Below are positions 55,109-63,255 of a stretch of DNA of 64,000 nt, one piece after another (within the stretch, counting starts at the first letter, position 1; each line of letters starts with the position of its first letter). The stretch is from Streptomyces griseus subsp. griseus (GTDB taxonomy: Bacteria > Actinomycetota > Actinomycetes > Streptomycetales > Streptomycetaceae): NCBI RefSeq assembly GCF_003610995.1, contig NZ_CP032543.1:5766001-5830000 (forward strand). The letters run 5' to 3'. The notes beneath the pieces are model-generated. The model made no database searches. It worked only from the letters and a program-made list of their open reading frames with translations, and was not told the DNA's origin. The translations under genes and the position numbers were made by a program.

Positions 55109-55762
55109 GTGCGCGTACTCGTCGTCGAGGACGAGCAGCTGCTCGCCGATGCGGTGGCCACCGGACTGCGCCGGGAGGCCATGGCCGTCGACGTCGTCTA
55201 CGACGGTGCCGCGGCGCTGGAGCGCATCGGGGTCAACGACTACGACGTCGTCGTGCTGGACCGGGACCTCCCGCTGGTGCACGGCGACGACGTCTGCCGC
55301 AAGATCGTGGAGCTCGGCATGCCTACCCGGGTGCTCATGCTCACCGCCTCCGGCGACGTCAGCGACCGCGTCGAGGGCCTGGAGCTGGGCGCCGACGACT
55401 ACCTCCCCAAACCCTTCGCCTTCAGCGAGCTGACCGCCCGGGTCCGGGCGCTGGGCCGCCGTACGACGGTGGCGCTGCCGCCCGTCCTGGAACGGGCCGG
55501 CATCAAACTCGACCCGAACCGCCGTGAGGTCTTCCGGGACGAGGTGGAGATCCAGCTCGCCCCGAAGGAGTTCGCGGTGCTGGAGGTCCTCATGCGCAGC
55601 GAGGGCGCCGTCGTCTCGGCCGAACAGCTCCTGGAGAAGGCCTGGGACGAGAACACCGACCCCTTCACCAACGTGGTGCGGGTCACGGTCATGACGCTCC
55701 GCCGCAAGCTCGGCGAACCGCCCGTCATCGTCACCGTGCCGGGCTCCGGATACCGGATCTGA
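55109..55762 (+). CDS. cutR: Response regulator CutR
   Basis: A 217-aa OmpR/PhoB-type response regulator. The receiver has VEDE (acidic pocket 7-9), phospho-acceptor Asp51 in VVVLDRDLPL, MLTASGDVSDR and LPKPFAF (conserved Lys). The C-terminal winged helix shows FAVLEVLMRSEGAVVSAEQLLEKAWDE and VRVTVMTLRRKLGEPPVIVTVPGSGYRI. Sequence and pairing identify it as CutR, linked in Streptomyces to control of secreted-protein quality and antibiotic production. The GTG at 55109 has GGAAGGA upstream. The kinase gene follows 5 bases after the stop. Confidence 0.93.
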   Translation: MRVLVVEDEQLLADAVATGLRREAMAVDVVYDGAAALERIGVNDYDVVVLDRDLPLVHGDDVCRKIVELGMPTRVLMLTASGDVSDRVEGLELGADDYLPKPFAFSELTARVRALGRRTTVALPPVLERAGIKLDPNRREVFRDEVEIQLAPKEFAVLEVLMRSEGAVVSAEQLLEKAWDENTDPFTNVVRVTVMTLRRKLGEPPVIVTVPGSGYRI

Positions 55763-55767
55763 GGACC

Positions 55768-57000
55768 ATGGCCGCCACCCCACCGCCCCCCACGGCACCT
55801 CCGAAGCCCACCTGGGAGCCCAAGCAGCAGGACCCCCCGTACCCCTGGCTGCGCCCGACCATCCGGATAAGGCTCACGCTGCTGTACGGCGGGATGTTCC
55901 TGATCGCGGGCATCCTGCTGCTCTCGATCATCTACATGCTGGCCGCGCAGGCCCTCGGCGTGGGCAGCAAGCTGCCCTTCGAGATCGTCAGCGGACGGGT
56001 CGCCAGCGAGATCTGCGACCTGCCGACGACGCCCTCCCCGGAGGCCTTCAACGCGGCGATGAACGCCTGCGTCAACAACCAGCGCAAGGAGGCGCTGGAG
56101 ACGCTGCTCAACCGCTCCCTGCTGGCTCTGGTCGGGCTCAGCATCATCGCGTTCGCCTTCGGCTACGCCATGGCGGGGCGCGTCCTGTCCCCACTCGGCC
56201 GGATCACCCGGACCGCGCGCCGGGTCGCGGGCACGGACCTCACCCGGCGGATCGAGCTGGACGGCCCGGACGACGAGCTGAAGGAGCTGTCGGACACCTT
56301 CGACGACATGCTGGACCGGCTGGAGCTGGCGTTCACCGCGCAGCAGCGGTTCGTCGGCAACGCCTCGCACGAGCTGCGCACCCCGCTGGCGATCAACCGC
56401 ACGCTGCTGGAGGTCCATCTCTCCGATCCACAGGCGCCACCGGAGCTCCAGCAGCTCGGCAAGACGCTGCTGGCCACCAACGAGCGCAGTGAGCAGCTGG
56501 TCGAGGGGCTGCTGCTGCTGGCCCGCAGCGACAACCAGATCGTGGAGCGCAAACCGGTCGACCTCGCCGAGGTCGCCGACCGCGCCATCGACCAGGCCCA
56601 CGCGGAGGCGGTGGAGCGGAACGTGGAGATCCGCGGTGAGCGCGCCGGTGCCGTCGTCCAGGGCAACGGGGTCCTGCTGGAGCGGATCGCGCTGAACCTC
56701 GTACAGAACGCCGTGCGGTACAACGTGGCCGAGGACGGCTGGGTGGAGGTCACCACCTCCCTCCAGCCCGGCCAGGCCCTGCTGGTGGTCTCGAACACAG
56801 GTCCTGTGGTGCCGGCGTACGAGATCGACAACCTCTTCGAGCCGTTCCGGCGGCTGCGTACGGAGCGCACGGGCAGCGACAAGGGGGTCGGACTCGGCCT
56901 GTCGATCGCACGGTCCGTCGCGCGGGCCCACGGAGGCCGTATCATCGCGGAGCCCCGCGAAGGCGGCGGTCTCGTGATGCGCGTCACCCTGCCGGTCTGA
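55768..57000 (+). CDS. cutS: Sensor histidine kinase CutS
   Basis: A 410-aa membrane kinase. After a cytoplasmic Pro-rich start, TM1 (~38-60) and TM2 (~115-137) enclose a ~55-residue extracytoplasmic loop carrying only two cysteines, Cys83 and Cys101. These could form a reversible disulfide, consistent with the extracytoplasmic redox sensing proposed for CutS. A HAMP domain follows (SPLGRITRTARRVAGTDL), then the H box NASHELRTPLA with His201, the N box NLVQNAVRYNV, and the G boxes FEPFRRLR and KGVGLGLSI. It is co-transcribed with cutR. Confidence 0.93.
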   Translation: MAATPPPPTAPPKPTWEPKQQDPPYPWLRPTIRIRLTLLYGGMFLIAGILLLSIIYMLAAQALGVGSKLPFEIVSGRVASEICDLPTTPSPEAFNAAMNACVNNQRKEALETLLNRSLLALVGLSIIAFAFGYAMAGRVLSPLGRITRTARRVAGTDLTRRIELDGPDDELKELSDTFDDMLDRLELAFTAQQRFVGNASHELRTPLAINRTLLEVHLSDPQAPPELQQLGKTLLATNERSEQLVEGLLLLARSDNQIVERKPVDLAEVADRAIDQAHAEAVERNVEIRGERAGAVVQGNGVLLERIALNLVQNAVRYNVAEDGWVEVTTSLQPGQALLVVSNTGPVVPAYEIDNLFEPFRRLRTERTGSDKGVGLGLSIARSVARAHGGRIIAEPREGGGLVMRVTLPV

Positions 57001-57083
57001 GAGGCTGCGCGGTGTGACTCTGCACCGAATCTTCATGTTCGCTTTGGGCGGAATTTTCAGGACCCGTTCCCGGGCGAGTCGTG

Positions 57084-57097
57084 TGTGATCGATCACA
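57084..57097. promoter_or_regulatory. Perfect 14-bp palindrome upstream of the DUF4193 gene
   Basis: TGTGATC-GATCACA, in the 405-bp gap 57001-57405. It resembles a Crp site but with a 4-bp instead of 6-bp centre. The GTGATC half-site also occurs in the palindrome at 2133-2152. The regulator is unknown. Confidence 0.45.
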
Positions 57098-57222
57098 GCG
57101 CCCGTTTTCGGGCCATCTACGCTCCGTGATCGCACGTCGTTCGGAAAGCCGGTAATCGTCCGGGTTTTCGGAGGGGGTTATCACGGGAAGTACACGGGGT
57201 GGCGCCTGTGAACTGCGCAGTC

Positions 57223-57240
57223 GGGACCGTGTACGGTCCC
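57223..57240. promoter_or_regulatory. 18-bp inverted repeat in the DUF4193 upstream region
   Basis: GGGACCGT-GT-ACGGTCCC, about 165 bp before the DUF4193 start. It could be an operator or an RNA hairpin in a long leader. The rest of 57001-57405 holds no gene. Confidence 0.45.
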
Positions 57241-57405
57241 CATCGCCACCCAAGCCGAGCCTCGCCGAGGCGGCCGGTTGGGTGTCGATTGAGTAACAGA
57301 CCTTGATGTGAGGCAAAATCTCCGCCTCAGGTCGGGCACAAGTCCGGCCTCTCACGCGTTACGTGCGCTGAGACACCCGCAGAAACCCAAGAGGGGGAGA
57401 GCGAC

Positions 57406-57702
57406 ATGGCAACGGATTACGACACCCCACGCAAGACCGACGACGACGTGGACCAGGACAGCCTCGAAGAGCTCAAGGCTCGTCGGAGCGACAAGACGGC
57501 CTCCGCGGTCGACGTCGACGAGTTCGACGCCGCCGAAGGCCTCGAACTGCCCGGCGCGGACCTCTCCAACGAGGAGTTGGCCGTCCGGGTCCTGCCCAAG
57601 CAGGCCGACGAGTTCACCTGCATGAGCTGCTTCCTGGTGCACCACCGCAGCCAGCTGGCCCGCGAGAAGAACGGCCAGCCCATCTGCCGCGACTGCGACT
57701 GA
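57406..57702 (+). CDS. DUF4193 domain-containing protein
   Basis: A 98-aa acidic protein conserved in actinobacteria. It begins MATDYDTPRKTDDDVDQDSL, and the C-terminal half carries a zinc-ribbon-like FTCMSCFLVHHRSQLAREKNGQPICRDCD, with two Cys-x2-Cys pairs. Function is unknown; abundance and conservation suggest a housekeeping role, and the zinc ribbon resembles those of RNA polymerase-associated small proteins. The ATG at 57406 follows a strong AGAGGGGGAGAG. A long upstream region with two palindromes suggests regulated expression. Confidence 0.85.
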   Translation: MATDYDTPRKTDDDVDQDSLEELKARRSDKTASAVDVDEFDAAEGLELPGADLSNEELAVRVLPKQADEFTCMSCFLVHHRSQLAREKNGQPICRDCD

Positions 57703-57715
57703 GGCCGGGTCGGCC

Positions 57716-58671
57716 GTGGCAGGCGACACACCGTTCCGGAAGCGGCGCCCCTGGCGTCGGCACGGACCGGAGGCGAACGAGGGCGGCACAGGCCCGGCGG
57801 CAGGCGTCAGCCCGTCTGCCGAGCGGTCCGCCGCTCTGCCGGACCCCTCCGGTGTTTCCGGCATCTCCGACGACGAGCGGGGCCGTCCGGCCTCGCTCGA
57901 AGTGGCGGGGGCGGCGGGTCCGCCGGACCGGAGCACGGAGCAGGACCAGGCGGAGCCCACGACCGGGGCAGGCCGCCTGCACGCAGTGAAACGGGGGGTG
58001 CGCAGGAGCGGGGAGAGCGCCCGTGCCCTGGCCGGCCAGCTGGCCGACCGGATCATCGAAACAGCTCCCGCGTCCCGGTGCGCGATCTCGCCACCCTGCG
58101 CGAGCAGTTCCCGGGCCTCGGTCCCGAGGAGCTCGCCGACAAGCTCGTGGCGGGCGCGAGCCGGGCCACCGCCACCGTCGGCGCGGGCATCGGAGCGGCC
58201 GCCATGCTGCCCGTACCGCCCGCCATGCTCGCCGAGCTGGCGGCCGAGGTCACCGGCGTCGCCGCGGTGGAGATGAAGCTCGTCGCCGAGCTCCACGAGG
58301 TCTACGGCCTCCGCCCGCCGGGCCATCTCGCCCAGCGCTCCACCGCGTATCTGACGTCGTGGACCGAGGAGCGCGGTATCGACGTCACCCGGCCCACCAC
58401 GCTCAACGCGGCCCTGGGCGGCCAGATGAAGCGCGAGCTGCGCCAGCAGATCACCAAGCGCATGGCCCGCAATCTGCCCAACCTGATCCCGTTCATGATC
58501 GGCGCCGCCGTCGGCGCCACGATGAACCGCCGCGACACCCGCAAGCTCGCCGACCGCATCAGGAGCGACCTGCGCAAGCAGCAGATCCCCTGGGACCGCC
58601 TCGCCGAGCTGCCCCCGCTGGAGCGGCCCGCCGTACCGGTCGTGCTGCCCAAGGAGATCGAGGGCGCCTGA
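57716..58671 (+). pseudogene. Conserved Streptomyces protein of unknown function, frameshifted
   Basis: The gene appears split by a single-base deletion near 58067-58070. Frame one starts at the GTG at 57716, has a disordered Pro/Ser/Glu-rich N-terminus and reaches ARALAGQLADRIIETAP before becoming nonsense. Frame two continues RVPVRDLATLREQFPGLGPEELADKLVAGA to the stop at 58671. Adding one C in GCTCCC-GCG joins them as IIETAPRVPVRD. The intact product would be about 318 aa. Its C-terminal part has small-residue membrane-like helices (TVGAGIGAAAMLPVPPAML, NLIPFMIGAAVGATM), loosely like EcsC-family proteins. The GTG at 58078 might permit a truncated product. Confidence 0.7.
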
Positions 58672-58719
58672 AGCCCCCGGCCGTCCCCTGCGGAGCGCCT
58701 CAGGCCGCCGGTACGGCCG

Positions 58720-59157
58720 TCAGCGCCGCCGCCAGCCCTTCGGGTCCCGGGTGGAGAGGAAGACGTACGGAGTCGGGTCCTCGGGGTCCGTGACCTCCAC
58801 CCGCACCGCCGTCCCCACATAGCTGCGCAGCAGCATGAAGGCGCGCGCGTCCGCCTTGTGCGTGCGCCAGGCGCGCGCCTCCTCGACGTCCAGCACCTCG
58901 GGCTCCCCGAGCGCGGAGAGCGGGATGCGGGCGTCACCGGCCACCAGTGCCCCGGCCACCACCCGGATCCGGGCGGAGCCGTAACTGCTCACCGCGGCCG
59001 CGGCCGCCGCCGTACCGCCGACCAGCCCGGCGAGGAGCGGCAGGGTGCCGAGCGGCAGAAGCATCAGCGCACAGGCGACACCGACCCCGAAGGCGATGAA
59101 CCACCAGGAACGGGGCGCGGTGAGACGTTCGTCGAAGGGCGGTGCGGAAGGCTGCAT
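58720..59157 (-). CDS. DUF3093 family membrane protein
   Basis: A 145-aa protein with two N-terminal membrane helices (WWFIAFGVGVACALMLLPLG and LLAGLVGGTAAAAAAVSSYG) and a C-terminal soluble domain with RVVAGALVAGDARIPLSALGEPEVLD, RAFMLLRSYVGTAVRVEVTDPED and TPYVFLSTRDPKGW. This matches DUF3093, found next to dut in many actinobacteria. Function is unknown. The ATG at 59157 has no Shine-Dalgarno; CAAGCT ends 7 bases before it, so a leaderless transcript is possible. It is divergent from the thioesterase gene. Confidence 0.85.
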   Translation of the reverse strand: MQPSAPPFDERLTAPRSWWFIAFGVGVACALMLLPLGTLPLLAGLVGGTAAAAAAVSSYGSARIRVVAGALVAGDARIPLSALGEPEVLDVEEARAWRTHKADARAFMLLRSYVGTAVRVEVTDPEDPTPYVFLSTRDPKGWRRR

Positions 59158-59201
59158 GGGGCCAAGCTTGGCACGGCGCGACCGCCACACCGCCGCGCGG
59201 G

Positions 59202-59207
59202 TAAGGT
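59202..59207 (+). promoter_or_regulatory. Likely -10 element of the leaderless thioesterase gene
   Basis: TAAGGT is followed by 8 bases and the GTG at 59216. No ribosome site is present. Confidence 0.45.
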
Positions 59208-59215
59208 CAGCGCCT

Positions 59216-59800
59216 GTGAGTGGAACATCAGCAGCTCTGACACCCCCGGCCGACGCCGTCGCGCCGGTCCGGCACCCTGACGCCCCCGCCCCCGGGGAAC
59301 TCCTCGGCGCACACTACGAGCACTGTTTCGGCTGCGGTGAGGGACAGCCCCACGGCCTGCACCTCCAGGCCCGGGCCGGTGAAGGCGTGAGTGTGACCGC
59401 CGAGTTCACCGTCAAGCCCGCCCACCAGGGCGCCCCCGGCCTCGCCCACGGCGGCGTGCTCGCCACCGCGCTGGACGAGACCCTCGGCTCGCTGAACTGG
59501 CTGCTGCGCACGATCGCGGTGACCGGCCGGCTGGAGACCGACTTCGTGCGCCCCGTGCCGGTGGACACCGTGCTGCACCTGGACGCCCGCATCACCGCCG
59601 TGCACGGCCGGAAGATCTACTCCACGGCCACCGGCCGGATCGGCGGCCCCGAGGGCCCCGTCGCGGTCCGGGCCGACGCCCTCTTCATCGAGGTCAAGGT
59701 GGACCACTTCATCGAGAACGGGCGGCCCGCCGAGATCCAGGCCGCCATGGCCGACCCGGACCAGGTCAAGCGTGCCCGAGCCTTCGAGGTGAACCCCTGA
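59216..59800 (+). CDS. PaaI family thioesterase (hotdog fold)
   Basis: A 194-aa hotdog-fold protein. After a ~30-residue extension, HYEHCFGCGEGQPHGLHLQ leads in, and the catalytic segment is QGAPGLAHGGVLATALDETLGSLN, with the HGG-x-DE pattern of PaaI thioesterases. LETDFVRPVPVDTVLHLDARI forms the long strand. It should hydrolyse an acyl-CoA; the substrate is unknown. The GTG at 59216 fits a leaderless promoter. The dut ATG overlaps its stop (TGATG), so the two genes are translationally coupled. Confidence 0.88.
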   Translation: MSGTSAALTPPADAVAPVRHPDAPAPGELLGAHYEHCFGCGEGQPHGLHLQARAGEGVSVTAEFTVKPAHQGAPGLAHGGVLATALDETLGSLNWLLRTIAVTGRLETDFVRPVPVDTVLHLDARITAVHGRKIYSTATGRIGGPEGPVAVRADALFIEVKVDHFIENGRPAEIQAAMADPDQVKRARAFEVNP

Positions 59801-60327
59801 TGCGCAGCCCCGTCGACGTACTGATCCGCCTCCTCGACCCGGACGTACCGATTCCGGCGTACGGACACCCGGGGGACGCCGGGGCCGACCTGGTGACCAC
59901 CGAGGCCGCCGAACTCGCCCCCGGCGAGCGCGTGGTGCTCCCCACCGGCGTCTCGATCGCCCTGCCCGACGGGTACGCCGCCTTCGTGCACCCCCGCTCC
60001 GGCCTCGCGGCCCGCTGCGGAGTGGCCCTCGTGAATGCCCCAGGGACGGTGGATGCCGGGTACCGTGGGGAGATCAAGGTGATCGTGGTCAACCTCGATC
60101 CGCGCGAGAGCGTGCGATTCGAACGGTTCGACCGGATTGCCCAACTGGTCGTCCAGCAGGTCGAGAAGGTGCGCTTCCACGAGGTGGCGGAACTTCCCGG
60201 CTCGGCGCGGGCCGAAGGGGGCTTCGGGTCCACCGGCGGTCATGCGTCGGTGGACGTCGCCGAGGGCGGGATCACCCACGGTGGGAACAGCTACGCTTCG
60301 GTCGTATCCGACCGGGAAGGACAGTGA
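59800..60327 (+). CDS. dut: Deoxyuridine 5'-triphosphate nucleotidohydrolase (dUTPase)
   Basis: A 175-aa trimeric dUTPase converting dUTP to dUMP and PPi, keeping uracil out of DNA. The five family motifs are visible: HPGDAGADLVT, HPRSGLAARCGV, NAPGTVDAGYRGEIKVI, RFDRIAQLVV and a C-terminal GGFGSTGGH that closes over the substrate. A ~25-residue tail follows. The ATG at 59800 overlaps the thioesterase stop. It lies in an operon with DUF3710 immediately downstream. Confidence 0.96.
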   Translation: MRSPVDVLIRLLDPDVPIPAYGHPGDAGADLVTTEAAELAPGERVVLPTGVSIALPDGYAAFVHPRSGLAARCGVALVNAPGTVDAGYRGEIKVIVVNLDPRESVRFERFDRIAQLVVQQVEKVRFHEVAELPGSARAEGGFGSTGGHASVDVAEGGITHGGNSYASVVSDREGQ

Positions 60328-60328
60328 C

Positions 60329-61096
60329 GTGTTCGGACGTCGCAAGAAGAGTGGTTCCGCCGAGGACGAGGCGGACGAGGTGCGCGAGACCGAGCAGGTC
60401 GCCGACGAGGGCACCGACGGGGCCGCCGCAGGCACCCGCCGGTCGAACCTTCCGCCGGCCCCCCGGCCCGACGGACCCTGGGACCTCACCGAGGTCTCCC
60501 AGCCCGGCGAGGGCCGGGTCGACCTGGGCGGCATCTTCGTGCCCGGGGTCGAGGGCATGGAGCTGCGCGTAGAGGTGGCCGGGGACGCGATCGTCGCCGC
60601 CACCGTCGTGCTCCGCGACAGCGCGGTCCAGCTGCAGGCCTTCGCGGCCCCCAAGCGGCAGGGCATCTGGGGCGAGGTCCGCGAGGAGATCGCCTCCGGC
60701 ATCACCCAGCAGGGCGGCGTCATCGACGAGGTCGAGGGCCCGCTGGGCTGGGAGCTGCGCGCGCAGGTCCCCGTACAGCTCCCGGACGGCACCAACGGGG
60801 TGCAGCTCGTGCGCTTCGTCGGCGTCGACGGCCCCCGCTGGTTCCTGCGCGGGGTCATCTCCGGCCAGGGCGCGGTCCAGCCGGAGGCGGCGGGTCTGCT
60901 GGAGACGATCTTCCGGGACACCGTGGTGGTCCGCGGCGAGGGCCCGATGGCCCCCCGCGACCCGATCGTCCTCAAGCTCCCCAACGACGCCCAGATGGTG
61001 CCCGAGGGCATCCAGCAGGAGGAGCAGGAGGGCTCGAAGTTCTCCGGCGGCATGGGCCAGCTCCAGCGCGGACCGGAGATCACCGAGGTCCGCTAG
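60329..61096 (+). CDS. DUF3710 domain-containing protein
   Basis: A 255-aa actinobacterial protein matching DUF3710, usually next to dut. It begins VFGRRKKSGSAEDEADEVRE (charged, disordered), then LGGIFVPGVEGMELRVEVAGD, QLQAFAAPKRQGIWGEVREEI, VQLPDGTNGVQLVRFVGVDGPRWFLRGVISGQ and PRDPIVLKLPNDAQMVPEG. Predicted soluble and mostly beta. Function is unknown. The GTG at 60329 has GGAAGGA upstream and begins one base after the dut stop. A terminator follows about 95 bases later. Confidence 0.87.
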   Translation: MFGRRKKSGSAEDEADEVRETEQVADEGTDGAAAGTRRSNLPPAPRPDGPWDLTEVSQPGEGRVDLGGIFVPGVEGMELRVEVAGDAIVAATVVLRDSAVQLQAFAAPKRQGIWGEVREEIASGITQQGGVIDEVEGPLGWELRAQVPVQLPDGTNGVQLVRFVGVDGPRWFLRGVISGQGAVQPEAAGLLETIFRDTVVVRGEGPMAPRDPIVLKLPNDAQMVPEGIQQEEQEGSKFSGGMGQLQRGPEITEVR

Positions 61097-61189
61097 GGCC
61101 GGTCGGCGAACTGCCGTCTGCCGACAGGCCCCAGGCCCGTCGGGCGGATCCTGACCGGATCCGCCGCGGTACGTCACCACAGCGTCACG

Positions 61190-61230
61190 GCCGGTGGGCC
61201 GCACCCCTTCCCGGGGTGCGGCCCACCGGC
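61190..61230 (+). terminator. Terminator before the kdp operon
   Basis: A perfect hairpin with 18-bp arms (GCCGGTGGGCCGCACCCC and complement), a 5-base loop, then CTTT. It ends the dut-DUF3710 transcript. Confidence 0.88.
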
Positions 61231-61413
61231 CTTTCCGCGTCCGCCGCCCGGGCCCGCCCGCCGAGGGCGCGTATGGGGCGCGTATCGGGCACGTACGAGG
61301 AACATCAAGAGCCGGGCCGCTGCCGTAAGGAGTCTGTCAACGCCGCTGGTGGGAGCCGTTCTCGACGGTTTGCTCGGGGGGTCCGAGAAACCGAACCTCC
61401 CTAGGAGCACACG
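61231..61413 (+). promoter_or_regulatory. kdp promoter and leader region
   Basis: 183 bp between the upstream terminator and the first small kdp ORF. It contains GGCGCGTAT twice (61267-61285) and, near the 3' end, an imperfect stem GGGGGTCCG/CCGAACCTCCC (61375-61401) directly before the TAGGAG ribosome site. The stem could occlude translation; whether it responds to K+, KdpE or a ligand is unknown. Confidence 0.4.
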
Positions 61414-61497
61414 ATGGCCGATCTGGCCTTCGTCGCCACCACGATCGCGGTCTTCGCGCTGGTGGCCCTCATCGCCCGAGCGGTGGGCAGGCTGTGA
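61414..61497 (+). CDS. 27-aa small hydrophobic protein preceding kdpF
   Basis: A 27-codon ORF: MADLAFVATTIAVFALVALI, then a short basic end (ARAVGRL). The ATG at 61414 is 7 bases after a good TAGGAG, and the TGA (61495-61497) overlaps the kdpF GTG (GTGA), so translation is coupled. It would be a single transmembrane helix, like KdpF itself. I take it as an extra small subunit or regulator of the K+ ATPase; it could instead be a translated leader. Not recognised as a named gene. Confidence 0.65.
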   Translation: MADLAFVATTIAVFALVALIARAVGRL

Positions 61498-61583
61498 CCG
61501 CCGAGAACATCACCGGCCTGATCGTGGCCGTCGCCCTGCTGGGCTACCTCGTCCTCGCCCTCCTCCACCCGGAGAGGTTCTGA
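61494..61583 (+). CDS. kdpF: Potassium-transporting ATPase small subunit KdpF
   Basis: A 29-aa single-helix protein: [20 protein letters not shown], then LALLHPERF. The LGYLxxALxxPERF pattern is the KdpF signature. It stabilises the KdpFABC complex in the membrane. The GTG at 61494 overlaps the preceding small ORF. kdpA starts 7 bases after its stop. Confidence 0.9.
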   Translation: MTAENITGLIVAVALLGYLVLALLHPERF

Positions 61584-61590
61584 GCCCGAG

Positions 61591-63255
61591 ATGAGCCCCT
61601 TCCTCGCCGGTCTGCTCCAGCTGCTCGCCCTCGTCGCGGCACTGGGTCTGGCCTACCGTCCCCTCGGCGACCACATGGCCCGGGTCTACACCTCCACCCG
61701 CCACCTGCGGGCCGAGAGGTGGATCTACCGGGCCATCGGCGCCGACCCGTCCGTCGAGATGCGCTGGCCCGCCTATCTGCGCGCGGTCCTCGCCTTCTCC
61801 TTCGTCGGCGTTCTGTTCCTCTACGCGCTCCAGCGGGCGCAGGGGGTCCTGCCCGGCTCCCTGGGCTTCGCCTCGATCGACCCCGACCAGGCGTTCAACA
61901 CCGCCGCCTCCTTCGTCACCAACACCAACTGGCAGTCGTACGCCGGTGAACAGGCCATGGGCCACCTCGTGCAGACCGGCGGCCTGGCCGTGCAGAACTT
62001 CGTCTCCGCCGCCGTCGGCATGGCCGTCGCCGTGGCCCTTGTCCGCGGCTTCGCCCGGACCCGCACCGGGGAGCTCGGCAACTTCTGGACCGACCTGGTG
62101 CGCGGCACCGTGCGCGTCCTGCTGCCGATATCCGTGGCCGGCGCCCTGGTCCTGGTCGCCTGCGGGGTCATCCAGAACTTCTCCGGCATCCACGGCGTCG
62201 GCCAGTTCCTCGGTCCGCCCCAGCAGGGGAACGGCGGCGCGGTCGCCTCGCAGGAGGTCATCAAGGAGCTGGGCACCAACGGCGGCGGCTACTTCAACGC
62301 CAACTCCGCCCACCCCTTCGAGAACCCCACACCGCTCTCCAACCTGTTCCAGGTCTTCCTCATCCTGCTCATCCCGACCGCGCTGACCCGCACCTTCGGC
62401 CGGATGACGGGCTCGGTGAAGCAGGGGTACGCGCTCCTCGCCACGATGGCGGTCCTCTGGATCGGTTTCACGGCGCTGATGCTCTGGACCGAGTCCGCCC
62501 ACCGGGGGCCGGCCTTCGAGATCGCGGGCGGCGCCATGGAGGGCAAGGAGACCCGCTTCGGGATCGCCGGCTCGGCGCTCTTCGCGGTCGCCACGACGCT
62601 GACCTCGACCGGAGCGGTGAACTCCTTCCACTCCTCGTACACCGGATTCGGCGGCGGCATCACGATGCTGGGCATGCAGCTCGGCGAGATCGCCCCCGGA
62701 GGGGTCGGCTCCGGTCTCTACGGCATCCTGATCATGGCGGTCATCGCGGTGTTCATCGCCGGACTCATGGTCGGCCGGACCCCGGAGTACCTGGGCAAGA
62801 AGATCGGCATCCGGGAGATCAAGCTCGCCGCCTGCTATCTGCTCGTCACCCCGGCGCTCGTCCTCGGCCTCACCGCCGCGGCCATGGCCCTGCCCACCCC
62901 GCGTGACTCGATGACGAACACGGGACCGCACGGCTTCTCCGAGATCCTCTACGCCTACACCTCGGCCGCCAACAACAACGGCTCCGCCTTCGCCGGGCTG
63001 GCCGCCGACACCCCGTGGTTCAACACCACCCTCGGCATCGCGATGCTGCTCGGCCGCTTCCTGCCGATCGTCCTCGTCCTGGCCCTGGCCGGCTCACTGG
63101 CCGAACAGAGGTCCGTCCCCGCCACCACCGGCACCCTCAGCACCCATAAGCCGCTCTTCAGCGGGGTGCTCCTCGCCACGATCCTCATCGTCACCGGACT
63201 CACCTACTTCCCGGCCCTGGCACTGGGCCCGCTGGCTGAAGGGCTCGCGTCATGA
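61591..63255 (+). CDS. kdpA: Potassium-transporting ATPase subunit KdpA
   Basis: A 554-aa K+-binding and translocating subunit with about ten membrane helices and four pore-loop repeats. The selectivity-filter regions read [58 protein letters not shown] and [16 protein letters not shown]. Length and order are normal. It lets K+ enter a tunnel towards KdpB when external K+ is scarce. The ATG at 61591 follows kdpF by 7 bases. kdpB overlaps its stop (ATGA). Confidence 0.97.
   Translation: MSPFLAGLLQLLALVAALGLAYRPLGDHMARVYTSTRHLRAERWIYRAIGADPSVEMRWPAYLRAVLAFSFVGVLFLYALQRAQGVLPGSLGFASIDPDQAFNTAASFVTNTNWQSYAGEQAMGHLVQTGGLAVQNFVSAAVGMAVAVALVRGFARTRTGELGNFWTDLVRGTVRVLLPISVAGALVLVACGVIQNFSGIHGVGQFLGPPQQGNGGAVASQEVIKELGTNGGGYFNANSAHPFENPTPLSNLFQVFLILLIPTALTRTFGRMTGSVKQGYALLATMAVLWIGFTALMLWTESAHRGPAFEIAGGAMEGKETRFGIAGSALFAVATTLTSTGAVNSFHSSYTGFGGGITMLGMQLGEIAPGGVGSGLYGILIMAVIAVFIAGLMVGRTPEYLGKKIGIREIKLAACYLLVTPALVLGLTAAAMALPTPRDSMTNTGPHGFSEILYAYTSAANNNGSAFAGLAADTPWFNTTLGIAMLLGRFLPIVLVLALAGSLAEQRSVPATTGTLSTHKPLFSGVLLATILIVTGLTYFPALALGPLAEGLAS

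Noticed and set aside
61097..61413. c-di-AMP riboswitch upstream of kdp
   Set aside because: I looked for the ydaO core because kdp operons can carry it. The conserved CCGAAYCCGUCAGCUAAC block is absent.
61510..62931. A 473-codon ORF antisense to kdpA
   Set aside because: Composed of Gly/Arg/Glu/Asp repeats without domain features; kdpA is certain on the other strand.
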